A stretch of DNA of 64,000 bases from NCBI RefSeq assembly GCF_048569485.1, contig NC_134354.1, positions 452,307,926-452,371,925 on the forward strand, in the 5' to 3' direction. The notes beneath the pieces are model-generated. The model made no database searches. It was given only the letters and a program-made list of their open reading frames with translations, and had not been told where the DNA came from. Source of the DNA: Anomaloglossus baeobatrachus (lineage: Eukaryota > Chordata > Amphibia > Anura > Aromobatidae). How positions within the stretch are numbered: position 1 is the first letter of the stretch; each line of letters opens with the position of its first letter. Shown here one piece after another: positions 10,801 through 21,539 of the stretch. The position numbers were made by a program, and so were the translations under genes.

Positions 10801-11202
10801 GGCTAGGTTCGCACACTGTGTCTTTTTGACGCTGCGTTTTTGTGCGTTTTTGGCCGCTAAAAACGCACAAAAACGCACCTGCGTCGAAAAAACGCATAAA
10901 AAAACGCATGCGTTTTTGCCGCGATTTGGTGCGTTTTTTGCTGCGTTTTTGATCTCTGCGTTTTGCTGCGTTTTTTACAATGCATTGCATGGGGGGAAAA
11001 CGCAGAAAAACGCAGGAAAGAACTGACATGTCCATTTTTTTTTTTACTCAAAAACGCAGGTAAAAAAACAGATGTGTGCGGACAGCAAAAATGAAAACTC
11101 ATAGACTTTGCTGGGGAAGCAAAGTTCTGCAGTTTTGAGGCCAAAAACGCACCCGAAAAACGTGCAAAAACGCCGCAAAAAACGCACTGTGCGCACATAG
11201 CC
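10801..11202. mobile_element. MITE, TAA target, GGCTAGGTTCGCACACTG ends
   Basis: TAA at 10798-10800 and 11203-11205 flank the 402-bp element, with inverted ends GGCTAGGTTCGCACACTG and CACTGTGCGCACATAGCC. The interior is built of AAAACGCA/TGCGTTTT motifs. Open frames across it on both strands are by-products of this simple motif. The same family lies at 56516-56841, and related ends occur at 25633-26239. Confidence 0.8.
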
Positions 11203-11325
11203 TAACTCAACTATCTTAGCAGTTATCTCACTTGACTCTCCCATACACAGAAGCACTTTCTCTGCTGAGCGCTCCTGCATTCGATATGAGAGAGCCACCC
11301 ACTGTTAGACTCCTATGGTGGTCAT

Positions 11326-12584
11326 ATTACCTATATAAGGCCTCTCATAGGTCTGAAATGGATTCCAGTATATTAAATAACAACCTATAAGGAATTCAGG
11401 AATCATACACTATAATATTGAAGCATTAAATTTTTATTTATATAAAGTGCTCGTGCAAAAAATACATAAAAATTTCATCATACATAGGATAACATTTTTG
11501 GAATATGGGGAGGGATGTCAAGCCGCACTTATAAGGAGTGGCACAATACTACAGTAGCTGCATCTGCCCGTATGGTAACGGCCAGTATTGATTATAAATG
11601 GACATATATGTATATCATATGTTCACAGGGGCGGACCAGAAGGGATGTGGTTTACATAGATATAATGCTAGATGACATAATTTTGACGTTATAAAGATAT
11701 AAAGATATAGGCATCCTGCTGCCCGATGCTGGGGGACGCAGTGGCTGCGTGCGCTGTGCACTTCCTGTGCGTGACTCGCCGACAGAGAGAGTTGGCATGG
11801 AGACCGGAAGATACATCCGGTCTCTATACCTGCTCCGTGTCATGTGGCCGCTGACTGCAGAGTTGCGGTCATGTGGCGCGTGACGCGCTCGATAGGCGAC
11901 TCGCACCCAGGGTGCGCATCATGCAGACATGTGCGTCCACATACCCGATCGGGAATGTGCACCTGGACCCAATCATGAACCCTTTATAAAGGGTATATGC
12001 TATAGATTGCACATACCTCCTGATGAAACCGGCAGTGCGGTGAAACGTGCGTCGAGGTTGGAGTGGGTGCAATTTGCGGTGCTGCTGAGGACACATATCT
12101 TTTACTAATGGCAACAGGTAATTTGACTGACTTGTAGGGCTAATAGATAGGTGGGGGCAGTGCTATAGGCACATGTTCACTATTCCAATTCCTCATACTA
12201 TGTGAATCATGGTGCCCCTTAGCCAATCTACATAGTGGTTGATGATATGCCTATATCTTTATATCTTTATAACGTCAAAATTATGTCATCTAGCACTATA
12301 TCTATGTAAACCACATCCCTTCTGGTCCGCCCGTGTGAACATATGATATACATATATGTCCATTTATAATCTATACTGGCCGTTACCATACGGGCAGATG
12401 CAGCTACTGTAGTATTGTGCCACTCCTTATAAGTGCGGCTTGACATCCCTCCCCATATTCCAAAAATGTTATCCTATGTATGATGACATTTTTATGTATT
12501 TTTTGCACGAGCACTTTATATAAATAAAAATTTAATGCTTCAATATTATAGTGTATGATTCCTGAATTCCTTATAGGTTGTTGT
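11326..12584. mobile_element. Penelope-like insertion with inverted 330-bp arms, 15-bp target duplication
   Basis: TCCTATGGTGGTCAT occurs at 11311-11325 and 12585-12599. Arms of about 330 bp (11379-11713 and 12251-12582) are near-identical inverted copies; the inner edge reads CATAATTTTGACGTTATAAAG and its complement. The central part carries the hammerhead-like motif at 12007-12072. Inverted pseudo-LTR arms, a ribozyme motif and a long target duplication are known for Penelope-like elements. No reverse transcriptase frame is present, so it is a fossil fragment. Confidence 0.65.
12007..12072 (+). ncRNA. Hammerhead-ribozyme-like motif
   Basis: CTGATGA (12020-12026) and GAAAC (12042-12046) form the core. 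Stem II is ACCG/CGGT (12028-12031, 12038-12041). Stem III is two pairs (AC/GT) closed by GTGC. The predicted cleavage site is after GTC at 12053. Stem I pairs ACCTC with GAGGT (12015-12019, 12054-12058) and, across an internal loop, TTGCAC with GTGCAA (12007-12012, 12067-12072). This is the type I layout with minimal stem III described for Penelope-like elements. One extra A (12027) between the core and stem II departs from the consensus, so activity is uncertain. Confidence 0.6.
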
Positions 12585-12599
12585 TCCTATGGTGGTCAT

Positions 12600-13280
12600 G
12601 TTGGATCCTTATCCTCATGTTACAGATGATGTTAGACTGTCAGCCTAACCCATCGACTTTGGCAATTCAGCCAACATAAGACTGTGTATTGGAGACCGTT
12701 TATTACATGATTGACCAATTTATTTGAGAACTGTATAATTATTCATTTCCCTAGTTGGTGATGTAGGTAATAGAATATTTAGATGAGACAATAACTGGAG
12801 GCCCATCCCCAATTGTCAGCCCATGTAAACTTGCCAATGAGCAAAACATTTATTTGTCTGGTGATCTGATACTTAATATCAACATAAAAATCATCATCGT
12901 TATCTGCAATGCATTGACCTTTCACACCAATGCTGCATGGGGACAGAATGATCATAGTACCGATCATTCCCTTCCCATCAATTTCCGTTGGCCCGTGTAA
13001 ACAGTCTGGTAAACACACACCGAATGACTTGTGTATAGCTCCTAGAAATGGGCCTGAAATTAATGGCTTTATTGTTTTATTTGAGGATAAGAACTTACAG
13101 GCAAGTAGTTGCTGACTACCTTCTTATTCTGCCCGATGCCGATCTATAGAGCGGTCACGCACAACTCCTGCTATCGATTCCGCTGCTTCTTTTGACCTCC
13201 CATCAACAGAGCAGCTCTTCATATTCCGATCTGCTCTGTCAACAGGGTGTCACTGCTGATTTATAGCCATCTCCCTACAC
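12600..13280. other. Unassigned intronic stretch
   Basis: No gene or complete element is seen. AAGTAGTTGCT at about 13100-13110 recurs at 14098-14108 beyond the MITE at 13284-13916, so the MITE probably sits inside an older repeat. Confidence 0.3.
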
Positions 13281-13283
13281 TTA

Positions 13284-13916
13284 GGGGTACTTCACACACA
13301 GCGAGATCGCTACTGAGATCGCTGCTGAGTCACGTTTTTTGTGACCTCATTAGCGATCTCGCTGTGTGTGACACTGAGCAGCGATCTGGCCCCTGCTGTG
13401 AGATCGCTGCTCGTTACACACAGCCCTGGTTCGTTTTTTATTGTTGCTCTCCCGCTGATAAGCACACATCGCTGTGTGTGACAGCGAGAGAGCAACAATC
13501 CTGAATGTCCAGGGAGCAGGAGCCGGCGTCTGACAGCCTGCGGTAAGCTGTAACCAAGGTAAACATCGGGTAACCAAGGTGGTTACCCGATATTTACCTT
13601 CGTTACCAGCCTCCGCAGCTCTCACGCTGCCAGTGCCGGCTCCTGCTCCCTGCACACGCTAAGCGAAGCGGTGTGCGCTGGTAACTAAGGTAAACATCGG
13701 GTAACCATACCCGATGTTTACCTTAGTTACCAGTGTCCGCAGCTTCCAGACGCCGGCTCCGTGCAAGCGCAGCGTCGCTTGTACGTCGCTGCTGGCTGGG
13801 GGCTGGTCACTGGTCGCTGGTGAGACGCAGCAGACGTGTAGTGACGCAGCAGCGATCCTGACCAGGTCAGATCGCTGGTGGGATCGCTGCTGCGTCGCTA
13901 AAGTGTGAAGGTACCC
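13284..13916. mobile_element. MITE, TTA target, GGGGTACTTCACACAC ends
   Basis: TTA at 13281-13283 and 13917-13919 flank a 633-bp element with ends GGGGTACTTCACACACAGCG and GTGTGAAGGTACCC. The interior has self-complementary blocks: GAGATCGCTGCTGAG-type repeats at both sides, and TAACCAAGGTGGTTACCCGA-type palindromes at 13560-13600 and 13680-13735. It is non-coding. It belongs to the same broad TWA-targeting group as 2696-3245 and 4697-5152. Confidence 0.8.
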
Positions 13917-13919
13917 TTA

Positions 13920-14357
13920 GGCAACAAGAAGCTGGCTGTCAATCAGCATGACATCAGCAAAGAGGCAATGTTAAAAGAGCTGAGTAAAAGAGAAGCAGCT
14001 CTCTCAACGTGACATTACTGGAAGCCGCAAAATCATTGGCAGAAGCAGTCCTTGACCATTCTGAGCCATCAGTAATGGGCGCCAGGCAGAACAGACAAGT
14101 AGTTGCTAAGTTTTTAGCCCCATATCAAAAAATAAGAATAGACCTGGATAACCTTTTTTAAACACTTGTATCTTGTCCCCCTCATTCAGATTACAGCTGA
14201 CTGATTGTGATATCAATAGTGGGAAACCTTGAAAGTCAGTTTACTGTTTAGAACCTGAACAATAAACTGTCTAATTTTATTTGATAATGAAATGTTAACG
14301 GATGCCAAACTTACAGCCCCAGTCCCAAATCCTAGCACCTTCAATGTCGCTTCATCT
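13920..14357. other. Unassigned intronic stretch
   Basis: No gene is seen. The part to about 14110 may be the right half of the older repeat interrupted by the MITE at 13284-13916. The rest looks unique. Confidence 0.3.
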
Positions 14358-14361
14358 TTAA

Positions 14362-14822
14362 AGGGGTTATACGCTACTTGGACAATCCCTTCTCATTCCC
14401 CATATTTGACCCCATTAAAATAAAAAAGCTTTTATTCCTCTACTGTGCCGGCGTGGTTCATATGATGCAGGCGCTCAATCTCCTGGGGCTCACGTGAGGT
14501 TGTGACTTCACGCAAGCCCCGCATGCAATCACCACTGGCTTATTTCTGCCCATCTTTTGATGTATAAGTAATCAACAGTAAGTGAGAGCTGTGACTGGCC
14601 GCTCACGTCCTGTTGATTACTCATCTGTCCATACGTAGGAAGAGAAAAGCTGGCGGTGACTTCAGCCAGGGCTCACATGACATAATAACCTCATGTGAGG
14701 CCCGGGAGAGCGAGCTTCTGAACTGTGCCTGGCCGGGAAAAGAGCATAAACTTTTTTTTTTTAATTTAATACAGTCAAACGGGGAGAATGAGAATGGGTT
14801 GTCTTAGGAGTGGACAACCCCT
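14362..14822. mobile_element. T2/Kolobok-like MITE (TTAA target)
   Basis: TTAA at 14358-14361 is followed by AGGGGTTATACGCTACTTGG; the right end is GTCTTAGGAGTGGACAACCCCT followed by TCAA (trimmed match). Inverted ends extend about 45 bp and include TTCTCATTCCCC / GGGGAGAATGAGAA. The length is about 461 bp and it is non-coding. Xenopus T2 MITEs share the TTAAAGGRR terminus. Relatives lie at 37548-37932 and, as single ends, at 1491 and 55860. Confidence 0.75.
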
Positions 14823-15179
14823 TCAACATAAAAGAAATATTCTTGTTTCCTTTCTGTGAGTGTGTGCTTACATGGCACTGACTATCAAACTCATTTTCAT
14901 AGCTAAACCAGCCTCCTTTTCTGTTGTGAATGATACAGAGAAAGAGGCTATTGAAATGAGCTTGACATCCACCCCTTTGCAAATACATCAACAACACAGC
15001 GAGGGCGATATATGCAACGGTTCTAGTCTATCCATTGATCACGATCGTGAAACCAACTGTGCCAGGGCTAAGCTGATCTAGCCAATACAGTACTCGCAGA
15101 GCACCTGTTACCAGGTCAAATAGTAACATTTCCTGCTGTGCCCCTGATTTTTCTGGTTCTTTTTATTTCTTTTTTTTTT
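14823..15179. other. Unassigned intronic stretch
   Basis: This looks like unique sequence, ending in a poly-T tract at 15163-15180 that abuts the small piggyBac-like MITE. The short open frames are not convincing as genes. Confidence 0.3.
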
Positions 15180-15183
15180 TTAA

Positions 15184-15267
15184 CCCTAGAACGCGCAAGC
15201 AATTCAATCTACCATAGAAAACAAATTACCTAGCAGGCCTGCGAGGCCCCAGGTATGCGTTCTAGGG
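15184..15267. mobile_element. 84-bp piggyBac-like MITE
   Basis: TTAA at 15180-15183 and 15268-15271 flank CCCTAGAACGC ... GCGTTCTAGGG, perfect 11-bp inverted ends. The TTAA target and CCCTAG tips are typical of piggyBac. It is too short to encode anything and forms a hairpin. Confidence 0.75.
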
Positions 15268-15271
15268 TTAA

Positions 15272-15885
15272 ATCTACCATGCTATTCCACAGATATTGTC
15301 CTTTTTATTTAGTGTGGCCAATATTCATGGTCTTTGTGAAGGTGGAGTAGCTCACAGAATTCTCATGGTATGTGTCATTCGGCTGCTCTGTATATTTACC
15401 TGACGAGCAAAGCCCTCTTGTAAAGACCATGGAAACTGGCATATTTGGTGTACTAAATTAAATAAATTAATCTACCACTGTTTATGTAACATATCAGAAG
15501 GGTACGCTTTGTTAATTGGATGGTAAGGGGAGTGCTTGCTCTCTTAATAACCACATATTAATGACATATATTAAAAACGGCTGTATCTAATTATTTTGAA
15601 AATTTTAGGATTTTTTTTCAGAACTGACCTAGCTTTTCTCAATAGGGTTTTGGCGATCACATTTATATGTTGGTCATGGTTTCCAGTAGAAGTCGTAAGG
15701 GATAAACAGTAGTGTGAGACAATCCCTACACTGTAATTATGTCGTAAATTAGCCGCTATCATCAGAGTGTCAGCAGAATGAATGGACAAGCAAAGCTTGT
15801 GATTTCACTCAACTGTATCTGCCCACTGACTTCTAAAGTCATGAGCCAGAAGAAGTGGCATCAGTTGCAATGCAAACAATTCGTT
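15272..15885. other. Unassigned intronic stretch
   Basis: AT-rich sequence without recognisable element termini or gene content. Confidence 0.3.
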
Positions 15886-16502
15886 CCACAACTTGTTAAA
15901 TGTCCCATCCTGGTCCTCTATTGTGCCATTCCACACACGTTCAAACACACACAAACATGCACAAACACAGATTATGCTCACCTTACCTTCCATTCCCTCG
16001 CTGGTCTCCTGGAACTTGCAGTTTGCCCGTACAAGACGTGTATCGGGTATCCAAGGCGACCGATGCCGGACCTTCCGCAAGAGCCGCTTACCTCTGATTG
16101 GCCAGTGCGCTGCCTTTGAGTAGCGCCTGACAGGGGAAGTTCCTCCCTCGTCGCGATGGTTACCCAATACACATCCTGTGGAGGGAGGACCTTCCCCTGT
16201 CAGCCGCTACTCAAAGGCAGCGCGCTGGACAATCAGAGGCAAGCGGCTCTTGCCTTTTGACGTCAGAGCGCCTTGGTTACCCGATACATGCAAGTTCCAG
16301 GAAGCCGGCGAGGGAGCGGAAGGTAAGGTGAGCATAATATGTGTGTGTGCGTGCGTGCATGTTTGTGTGGACTGCAAGAGCGGGTTAGAGCGCGGTGGAT
16401 GTGAGGAACCGGAAATGTGTGCGGTGAGTATTTTGCTCGTACAGCAAGGCTTTCTCGTAAACTGAGTTACAAATTTACAAAAAGCTTTGCTCGAATGGCG
16501 AA
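15886..16502. mobile_element. Internal fragment of a pogo/Tigger-like MITE
   Basis: The fragment matches the inside of 24746-25623: CACAACTTGTTAAATGTCCC, an AAACACACACAAACATGC tract, then palindromic GC-rich sequence with TCTGATTGGCCAGTGCGCTG and its complement, and at the right TTACAAATTTACAAAAAGC. Both terminal inverted repeats are missing. The right edge runs into a TA microsatellite. Confidence 0.65.
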
Positions 16503-16506
16503 ATAC

Positions 16507-16507
<1 letters not shown>

Positions 16508-16588
<81 letters not shown>
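16508..16588. repeat. (TA)n microsatellite
   Basis: About 40 uninterrupted TA units. Open frames reading Tyr-Ile repeats across it on both strands are artefacts. Confidence 0.98.
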
Positions 16589-16597
16589 ACACATGCA

Positions 16598-17213
16598 CAG
16601 TGGGGAAAATAAGTATTTCATAAACTGCATATTTTGCCACCTACAACGAATGGAGAGGTCTGTTATTGATATCATAGGTACACTTCAACTGTGACATGCA
16701 AAAAAAAATCCAGAAAATCACATTGTATGATTTTTAAATAGTTAATTTGCATTTTATTGCATGAAATAAGTATTTGATCACTTACTAGCCAGCAAGAATT
16801 CTGGCTCTCACAGACCTGTTATTTTTTCTTTAAGAAGCCCTCCTACCTGCACCCATTACCTGTATTAATTGCACCTGTTTGAACCTTTATCTGTATAAAA
16901 GACACCTGTCCACACACTCAATCAATCACACTCCAACCTCTGCATCATGGCCAAGACTTAAAAGTAGTCTAAGTACAGCAGGAACAAAATTGTAGACCTG
17001 CACAAGTTGGGGTGGACTACAGGTCAATAGGCATGCAATAAAATGCAAATTAATTATTTAAAAATCATACAATGTGATTTTTGGATTTTTGGGGGGGATT
17101 CTATCTGTCACAGTTGAAGTGTTCCCACGATAAAAATTACAGACCTCTTCATTCTTTCTACGTAGGAAGACTTGTAAAATCGGCAGTGTATCAAATACTT
17201 ATTTTCCTCATTG
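16598..17213. mobile_element. Internally deleted Tc1-like element
   Basis: The ends CAGTGGGGAAAATAAGTATT and AATACTTATTTTCCTCATTG match the Tc1 family of 3536-5531. At about 16947 a transposase start (ATGGCCAAGAC) is followed within about 100 bp by 3' sequence, so most of the coding region is deleted, leaving 616 bp. The right flank is TA; the left flank reads CA, presumably mutated. Confidence 0.8.
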
Positions 17214-17392
17214 TATATACAGTATATGTTACCGGCAATGTGTAAAAAGAGACATTCTATAAAATACCTAAGCAATATATACAATGCTGGAAATGGGTCT
17301 TCAAAGTATGAAATACATCAGATGTTCATACATTTCCTAGTCATTCTATAGAATACCTAAATGACAAACAGGCGGAGTGTAGAATACTACAG

Positions 17393-17617
17393 GGGTGATT
17401 CGTCCAAAAGTAGGTGGACAGAGCAGGCAGCAGCAGATCTGTGAAACTGGCTCAGTTGCCCTTAGCATTAGCAACCAATCAGATTCCACCTTTCATTTTC
17501 CAAAGAGTCTGTGAGGAATGAAAAGTGGAATCTGATTGGTTGCTAAGGGCAACTGAGCCAGTTTCACACATCTGCTGCCTGTCCACCAACTACTTTTGGA
17601 CGGACGACCCTGTATGC
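17393..17617. repeat. Foldback MITE (AACTGGCTCAGTTGCCC arms)
   Basis: Inverted arms of about 95 bp (17405-17500 and 17517-17605) contain GCAACCAATCAGATTCCACC and its complement around a short loop (CAAAGAGTCTGTG). The outer parts TCCAAAAGTAGGTGGACA / TGTCCACCAACTACTTTTGGA extend the pairing (second arm trimmed at the edge). It resembles widespread vertebrate Angel-type foldbacks. Confidence 0.7.
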
Positions 17618-17749
17618 TTTCTGGAATGAAGTAGTGTGCTTGCTGTGCTGTAGCAGAAGACTTCCATTTACTGTTTTGGGTGAACTGCGGCTCCAGAAGC
17701 TGTCCCATATTGTGTTGTGTGAAGGTGTAAGTTGGAAGAAGAGAGCAAT

Positions 17750-18157
17750 GTACGAGCAAAAATCAAGATATTCTGACATGCGACAATGGTTCGACAAAGA
17801 ACTGACTGACATGCGAGCCAATGCTGCTAAAAATTGTGTTTTCCTGACAGAATCCACGTACGAAAAGCTAGTGAATGATGTGACAAAGGCTAAAATGACT
17901 ACACTAAGAAGGACCCATGGGACTATTGGCTGCTGAAACGTTACGATGGTATGATAGTAGAAACCAAAAGTAAGATAATTTATCCTGTTAAAAAGGGCAT
18001 CAGTGCTATCCAGTTTTACCTCAGAGATTCAGAACTATGTGATATAATTCACTATGCTCATTTGGCCATTGGCCATGGAGGACAGGACAGAATGTTGGAA
18101 GACCTTGCAACCAAATACAAGAACATTACCCGTCATGATGTTGAACTGCCTGAGTAG
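17750..18157 (+). pseudogene. Integrase fragment, KRBA2/SCAND3-like (Ginger fossil)
   Basis: The plus-strand reading includes SRYSDMRQWFDKELTD, VFLTESTYEKLVNDVTKAK, then KSKIIYPVKKG and SELCDIIHYAHLAIGHGGQD. This resembles the region before and around the HHCC zinc-binding part of integrases domesticated in the vertebrate genes KRBA2 and SCAND3/ZBED9. The catalytic core is not present. The fragment ends at 18157. It is a broken fossil, not a host gene. Confidence 0.55.
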
Positions 18158-18178
18158 TTCTTGTCATTCTTTATGATA

Positions 18179-18262
18179 CCTAGACATTTTATGTAATGGC
18201 TAACTTTTCCAATCTGGGCACCTAGACATTTTATGTAATGGCTAACTTTTCCAATCTGGGCA
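18179..18262. repeat. 42-bp direct duplication
   Basis: Two exact 42-bp copies in tandem (18179-18220 and 18221-18262), beginning CCTAGACATTTTATGTAATG, lie in the subterminal part of the Ginger-like element. Confidence 0.9.
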
Positions 18263-18452
18263 TTATATCAGACTTTGCCCTCAACAGTTCTTGTCATTCT
18301 TTATAATACCTAGGCATTTTATGTAATGCCTAGGAAAAGTATAGAACAACACAGATATTTCATACCTTGCCTGAAAACTATAGGGTTGCATACATTGCCT
18401 AGGTATTCTATAGAATGCCAGGTTTTCATTTATTGCCTGTAACACATACTGT

Positions 18453-19014
18453 GTGTATATATATATATGATTTAATACATTAAAAAATTCATGTTAGGTC
18501 TGACAAAAGATCTGTAAAGTAGTTCACACAGCAATCAAAGTAATGAGTGACTGATCACATGAATACCTTCATCCGTTCCTGGTACAAACCAAACTATTTT
18601 TTTTTTCCATTCAAAAGCACATTAATAAACTTGATAAAAAACCCTTTGATACCTTTAAAGCTACGGTAGTACTAGAGATAGTTATATACACAAAAGTTAT
18701 CTAATGGTTATGGACAACATAAATCTAAGCTGAAACATTAAGATAGCTATTTGTTTGTTCTAGAAATATGAGAACATTAGGAGATCACTTTCCATTTGTG
18801 TTTATACATATATAAGTCATTAGAGATAGTTGATTATTAAATTACAACTATAGAAATTATGTGTACTGTTTGTTTACAAATAATATTTAAAAAGATTATA
18901 ACCCACTGAGAAGTTTTTCAAAAGTAACATAATAAGCAATCTCTTAATAGCTGGTTGTGGTGCAGTTTCGAACTTTACCTAGTTTATTAGGCTTTGTTAA
19001 TTGTCTCTTCAGAA
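18453..19014. other. AT-rich unassigned stretch
   Basis: A short TA tract lies at 18457-18468, then AT-rich sequence without termini or coding content. Confidence 0.3.
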
Positions 19015-19306
19015 AGGAAGAGGACTTGAACTCTAGTGCCACCCATAAGTGCCTCCCATTCCCAGCGCAGCATTGCATGGCTTATAAGACTCCTTACGCC
19101 GGTTTGGCACTCTCCACAAAGAAAGAAGTTACCCTTTAGACCAACCTCAGAGGTCTCTCATCCAGTCAAATCAGACATCTTGTTTTGCACCTCCCAAAAA
19201 TGAGTCAGTCTGGTTTGGCTTCTTATCCTAAGTCATGTGGCAAGGCTCATAAAAAGTATCCATTGAATGTTAGGATTCTTACTTCCAACAGGTGGCACTA
19301 GAATTC
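19015..19306. mobile_element. Short foldback element, relative of 2113-5568
   Basis: The left end AGAGGACTTGAACTCTAGTGCC and right end ACTTCCAACAGGTGGCACTAG (ends trimmed) are inverted. The interior shares TATCCTAAGTCATGTGGCAAGG with the larger copy. About 290 bp, non-coding. The right end abuts a Tc1 fragment. Confidence 0.65.
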
Positions 19307-19760
19307 CAAACCATGACATTGCCACCATCATGTTTCACTGTAGGTGTTTGATACCTTACACCATTACATTTTCCAGTGCTTGCCATCACTAGCAAACAGA
19401 TTGAACTTGGATTCATCTGACCACAACACCTTAGACCAATCTGTCTCTTTACACTGGCTGTATTCTTTGGCAAACTCAAGTTGGACCTTCTGTTTTTTGC
19501 AGAGATGAAAGGCTTCTTGACTGGAACTCATACATTGAAGCCTACTGCTCTTAATAGTTGCACCACAGTTTGGTAACTCACTTTGACCTAACATTCATCT
19601 TTCATTTTGGGTGAAATCTGTACAGCACTTTTATGGACATCAGATACAGACTTATTAATAATGTGATCAACTTTGGATGAAGTTTTCTGTAGTCGTCCAC
19701 TTCTAGGTTTGTTACTTGTTCCATAATATTATTTTTCTTTGTTATACATGACATTTGACT
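19307..19760 (-). pseudogene. Tc1-like transposase fragment, a third family
   Basis: Minus-strand sequence encodes WSKVLWSDESKFNLFASDGK (catalytic-domain start) and, upstream, HLCKKQKVQLEFAKEYSQ and KLHPKLITLLI, typical of Tc1 transposases. Several stops and frameshifts separate the pieces, and the C-terminal half is missing. No inverted repeat is recognisable. Confidence 0.75.
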
Positions 19761-20110
19761 CTGAGAACAGTTGAATTCCATAGCTGCCTCAAAATAGTAA
19801 GCTTCTTCACATCTGATGATAAATTTGTCTTTGTTTTTTTTTTGCCATGTTTTATCCAAAAAACACACAAACCCCAAAACAGTTTTCAGGCAAATACTAC
19901 CCATGACAAAATATGCAAAACATTTGGCCCTGCAAATGTGGAAAACTAACACATAAAGGGTTAAAACAATGTGAAACACAATTTTCGTCCTTATTGCTGA
20001 GAAACATTTGCTTCATGTTTACTAAAATCACCTGGAAAATGGCATCACAACGACCAGACAGAAGTAATCATGCTTTAAAAAAATGTAAAACGTTTTATCG
20101 CTATTGTGTA
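19761..20110. other. Unassigned stretch
   Basis: Probably continues the degraded Tc1 copy for a short way, then unrecognised sequence to the TA tract. Confidence 0.25.
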
Positions 20111-20114
20111 TGTG

Positions 20115-20133
20115 AATATATATATACGGTGTG

Positions 20134-20212
<79 letters not shown>

Positions 20213-20215
20213 TAT
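20115..20215. repeat. (TA)n microsatellite, slightly imperfect
   Basis: TATATA runs from 20115 to 20215 with interruptions (CGGTGTG, ATG). Non-coding. Confidence 0.95.
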
Positions 20216-20739
20216 TATTTTATTTTTTTTTGAAGATTTATTTTACAACTTTTTTTATTGGAAATGAATTCTTGCGCGCCTTTTCCTTTTCTCTTCCGAG
20301 CTTCTCTTGAAACATTTTCTCTTATAGAAGGTCTGCGGATCTAGCTATTTCATTGTGTCTCGGATATTCTTGTGTACATAGCTGGAACATTGCAACATAA
20401 ACACAAATTTCATTAATCAAAAAGTATTCCTCTGACGGCGGGCTCATATTTGCTTTGCCAATGAGTATCAAACGGATAAATCAATGGCTTGTTGGGACAA
20501 TCACTTAGCACTCAATATCTCAGACAAGCTTAGGTAGATGAATCACCTTTAGCTATCACATAGTCTCCTATACAAGACATTTCATTCCTTTACAATTTGT
20601 ATTCACAATAGTCAGGAACAAAGAGGTGCAGCTCATGATTTGGCAATCATAAACAAACTGGAACAGTGTGACTCGAAGGAGGTTTATGTATGATGTAACA
20701 GTGAGTCTCGTAGCTGAAACACAATCTTCCTAATCCTTT
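20216..20739. other. Unassigned, apparently unique intronic stretch
   Basis: No element termini and no convincing coding sequence. It is one of the few parts of the intron that may be single-copy. Confidence 0.3.
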
Positions 20740-21030
20740 ACAACCATGACCACGAAAGAAACTCTGTGACCAGGCTTTTACCACCTAGGTTGAGAGCAGC
20801 ATAATGTAGAGACAGAGACCCTGATTCCAGCGATGTGTCACTTACTGGGCCGCTTGCTGTAGTTATGATAAAATCACTGAAGATTATCACTAGAAGACTA
20901 GTAAACCTGCTGCCGCGAAGCCCTCCATATTCATAAGCTCTGTATAACCCGCCCCCACCACCGATTGCCATCTTTTTGCCTATGCAGCCAATTGTCAATC
21001 AGTGGGGTGACAAGGTTATACAGAGCTTAG
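20740..21030. repeat. Fragment of a dispersed MITE family
   Basis: GAGAGCAGCATAATGTAGAG and TGATTCCAGCGATGTGTCAC recur at 58396-58445, where the family begins with TTAA-AGGGAATCTGTCA. The present copy lacks that terminus. The right part (GTTATACAGAGCTTA against TAAGCTCTGTATAAC at 20935-20950) is palindromic. Confidence 0.55.
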
Positions 21031-21539
21031 CATTCAGAGAACTGGTGGATCTACAGGAGATAAATCAAGGATTTTGTCAAAAAGGTTTAAGCTAGATGCC
21101 TGTGCAATTAAGAGATGAAAGAATAATTTTTAACCAGTTCAGTTTCAGTGATCGTGGAATGAAGAGAACTAGATTCCAAATAGTAGGGCAGACGGAGAGA
21201 TGAATATTGGTTAAAAAAATATATATATACCACTCCGGCTGCCTTACTACTTGCATCGTGATCCTCTTGATTCCACCTTCACACACCGCATCTCCAAGAC
21301 TTTCAACCATGCCAAGGCCACAGAGATCATGTCATAAGTTTGCGATGTTGAGGTCAGGATCTTTTGACATGCAGTAACCTCCAAGGCCTGAACATGGTCG
21401 GATGTTTTAGTCTATAGAGAAGTCTTGGAGATGAAAGAAGAGGACCAGAGGGCAGGCATTGAAGATGATGTTTATAGTGTCAGCATAGTGAAATATTGTT
21501 ATGGTGACTGGTATGAAGGATTTCTAAAGCAGTGACATT

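Larger units (their letters stand above)
17218..18452. mobile_element. Ginger-like transposon (integrase-bearing, terminal inverted repeats)
   Basis: Terminal inverted repeats of about 58 bp lie at 17218-17275 and 18394-18451: ACAGTATATGTTACCGGCAA against the complement of TTGCCTGTAACACATACTGT, both followed inward by ATTCTATAGAATACCTA-type motifs. Between them is integrase-like coding sequence on the plus strand (17750-18157) and a nested foldback (17393-17617). An integrase between TIRs without LTRs is the Ginger pattern. The copy is broken in a few places. Confidence 0.55.

Noticed and set aside
10745-11298. Overlapping frames of up to 113 codons on both strands
   Set aside because: They cross a MITE made of AAAACGC/GCGTTTT motifs, which lack stops by composition.
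16417-16675. Open frames reading Tyr-Ile repeats on both strands
   Set aside because: They arise from the (TA)n microsatellite; the same happens at 20115-20215 and 55421-55644.
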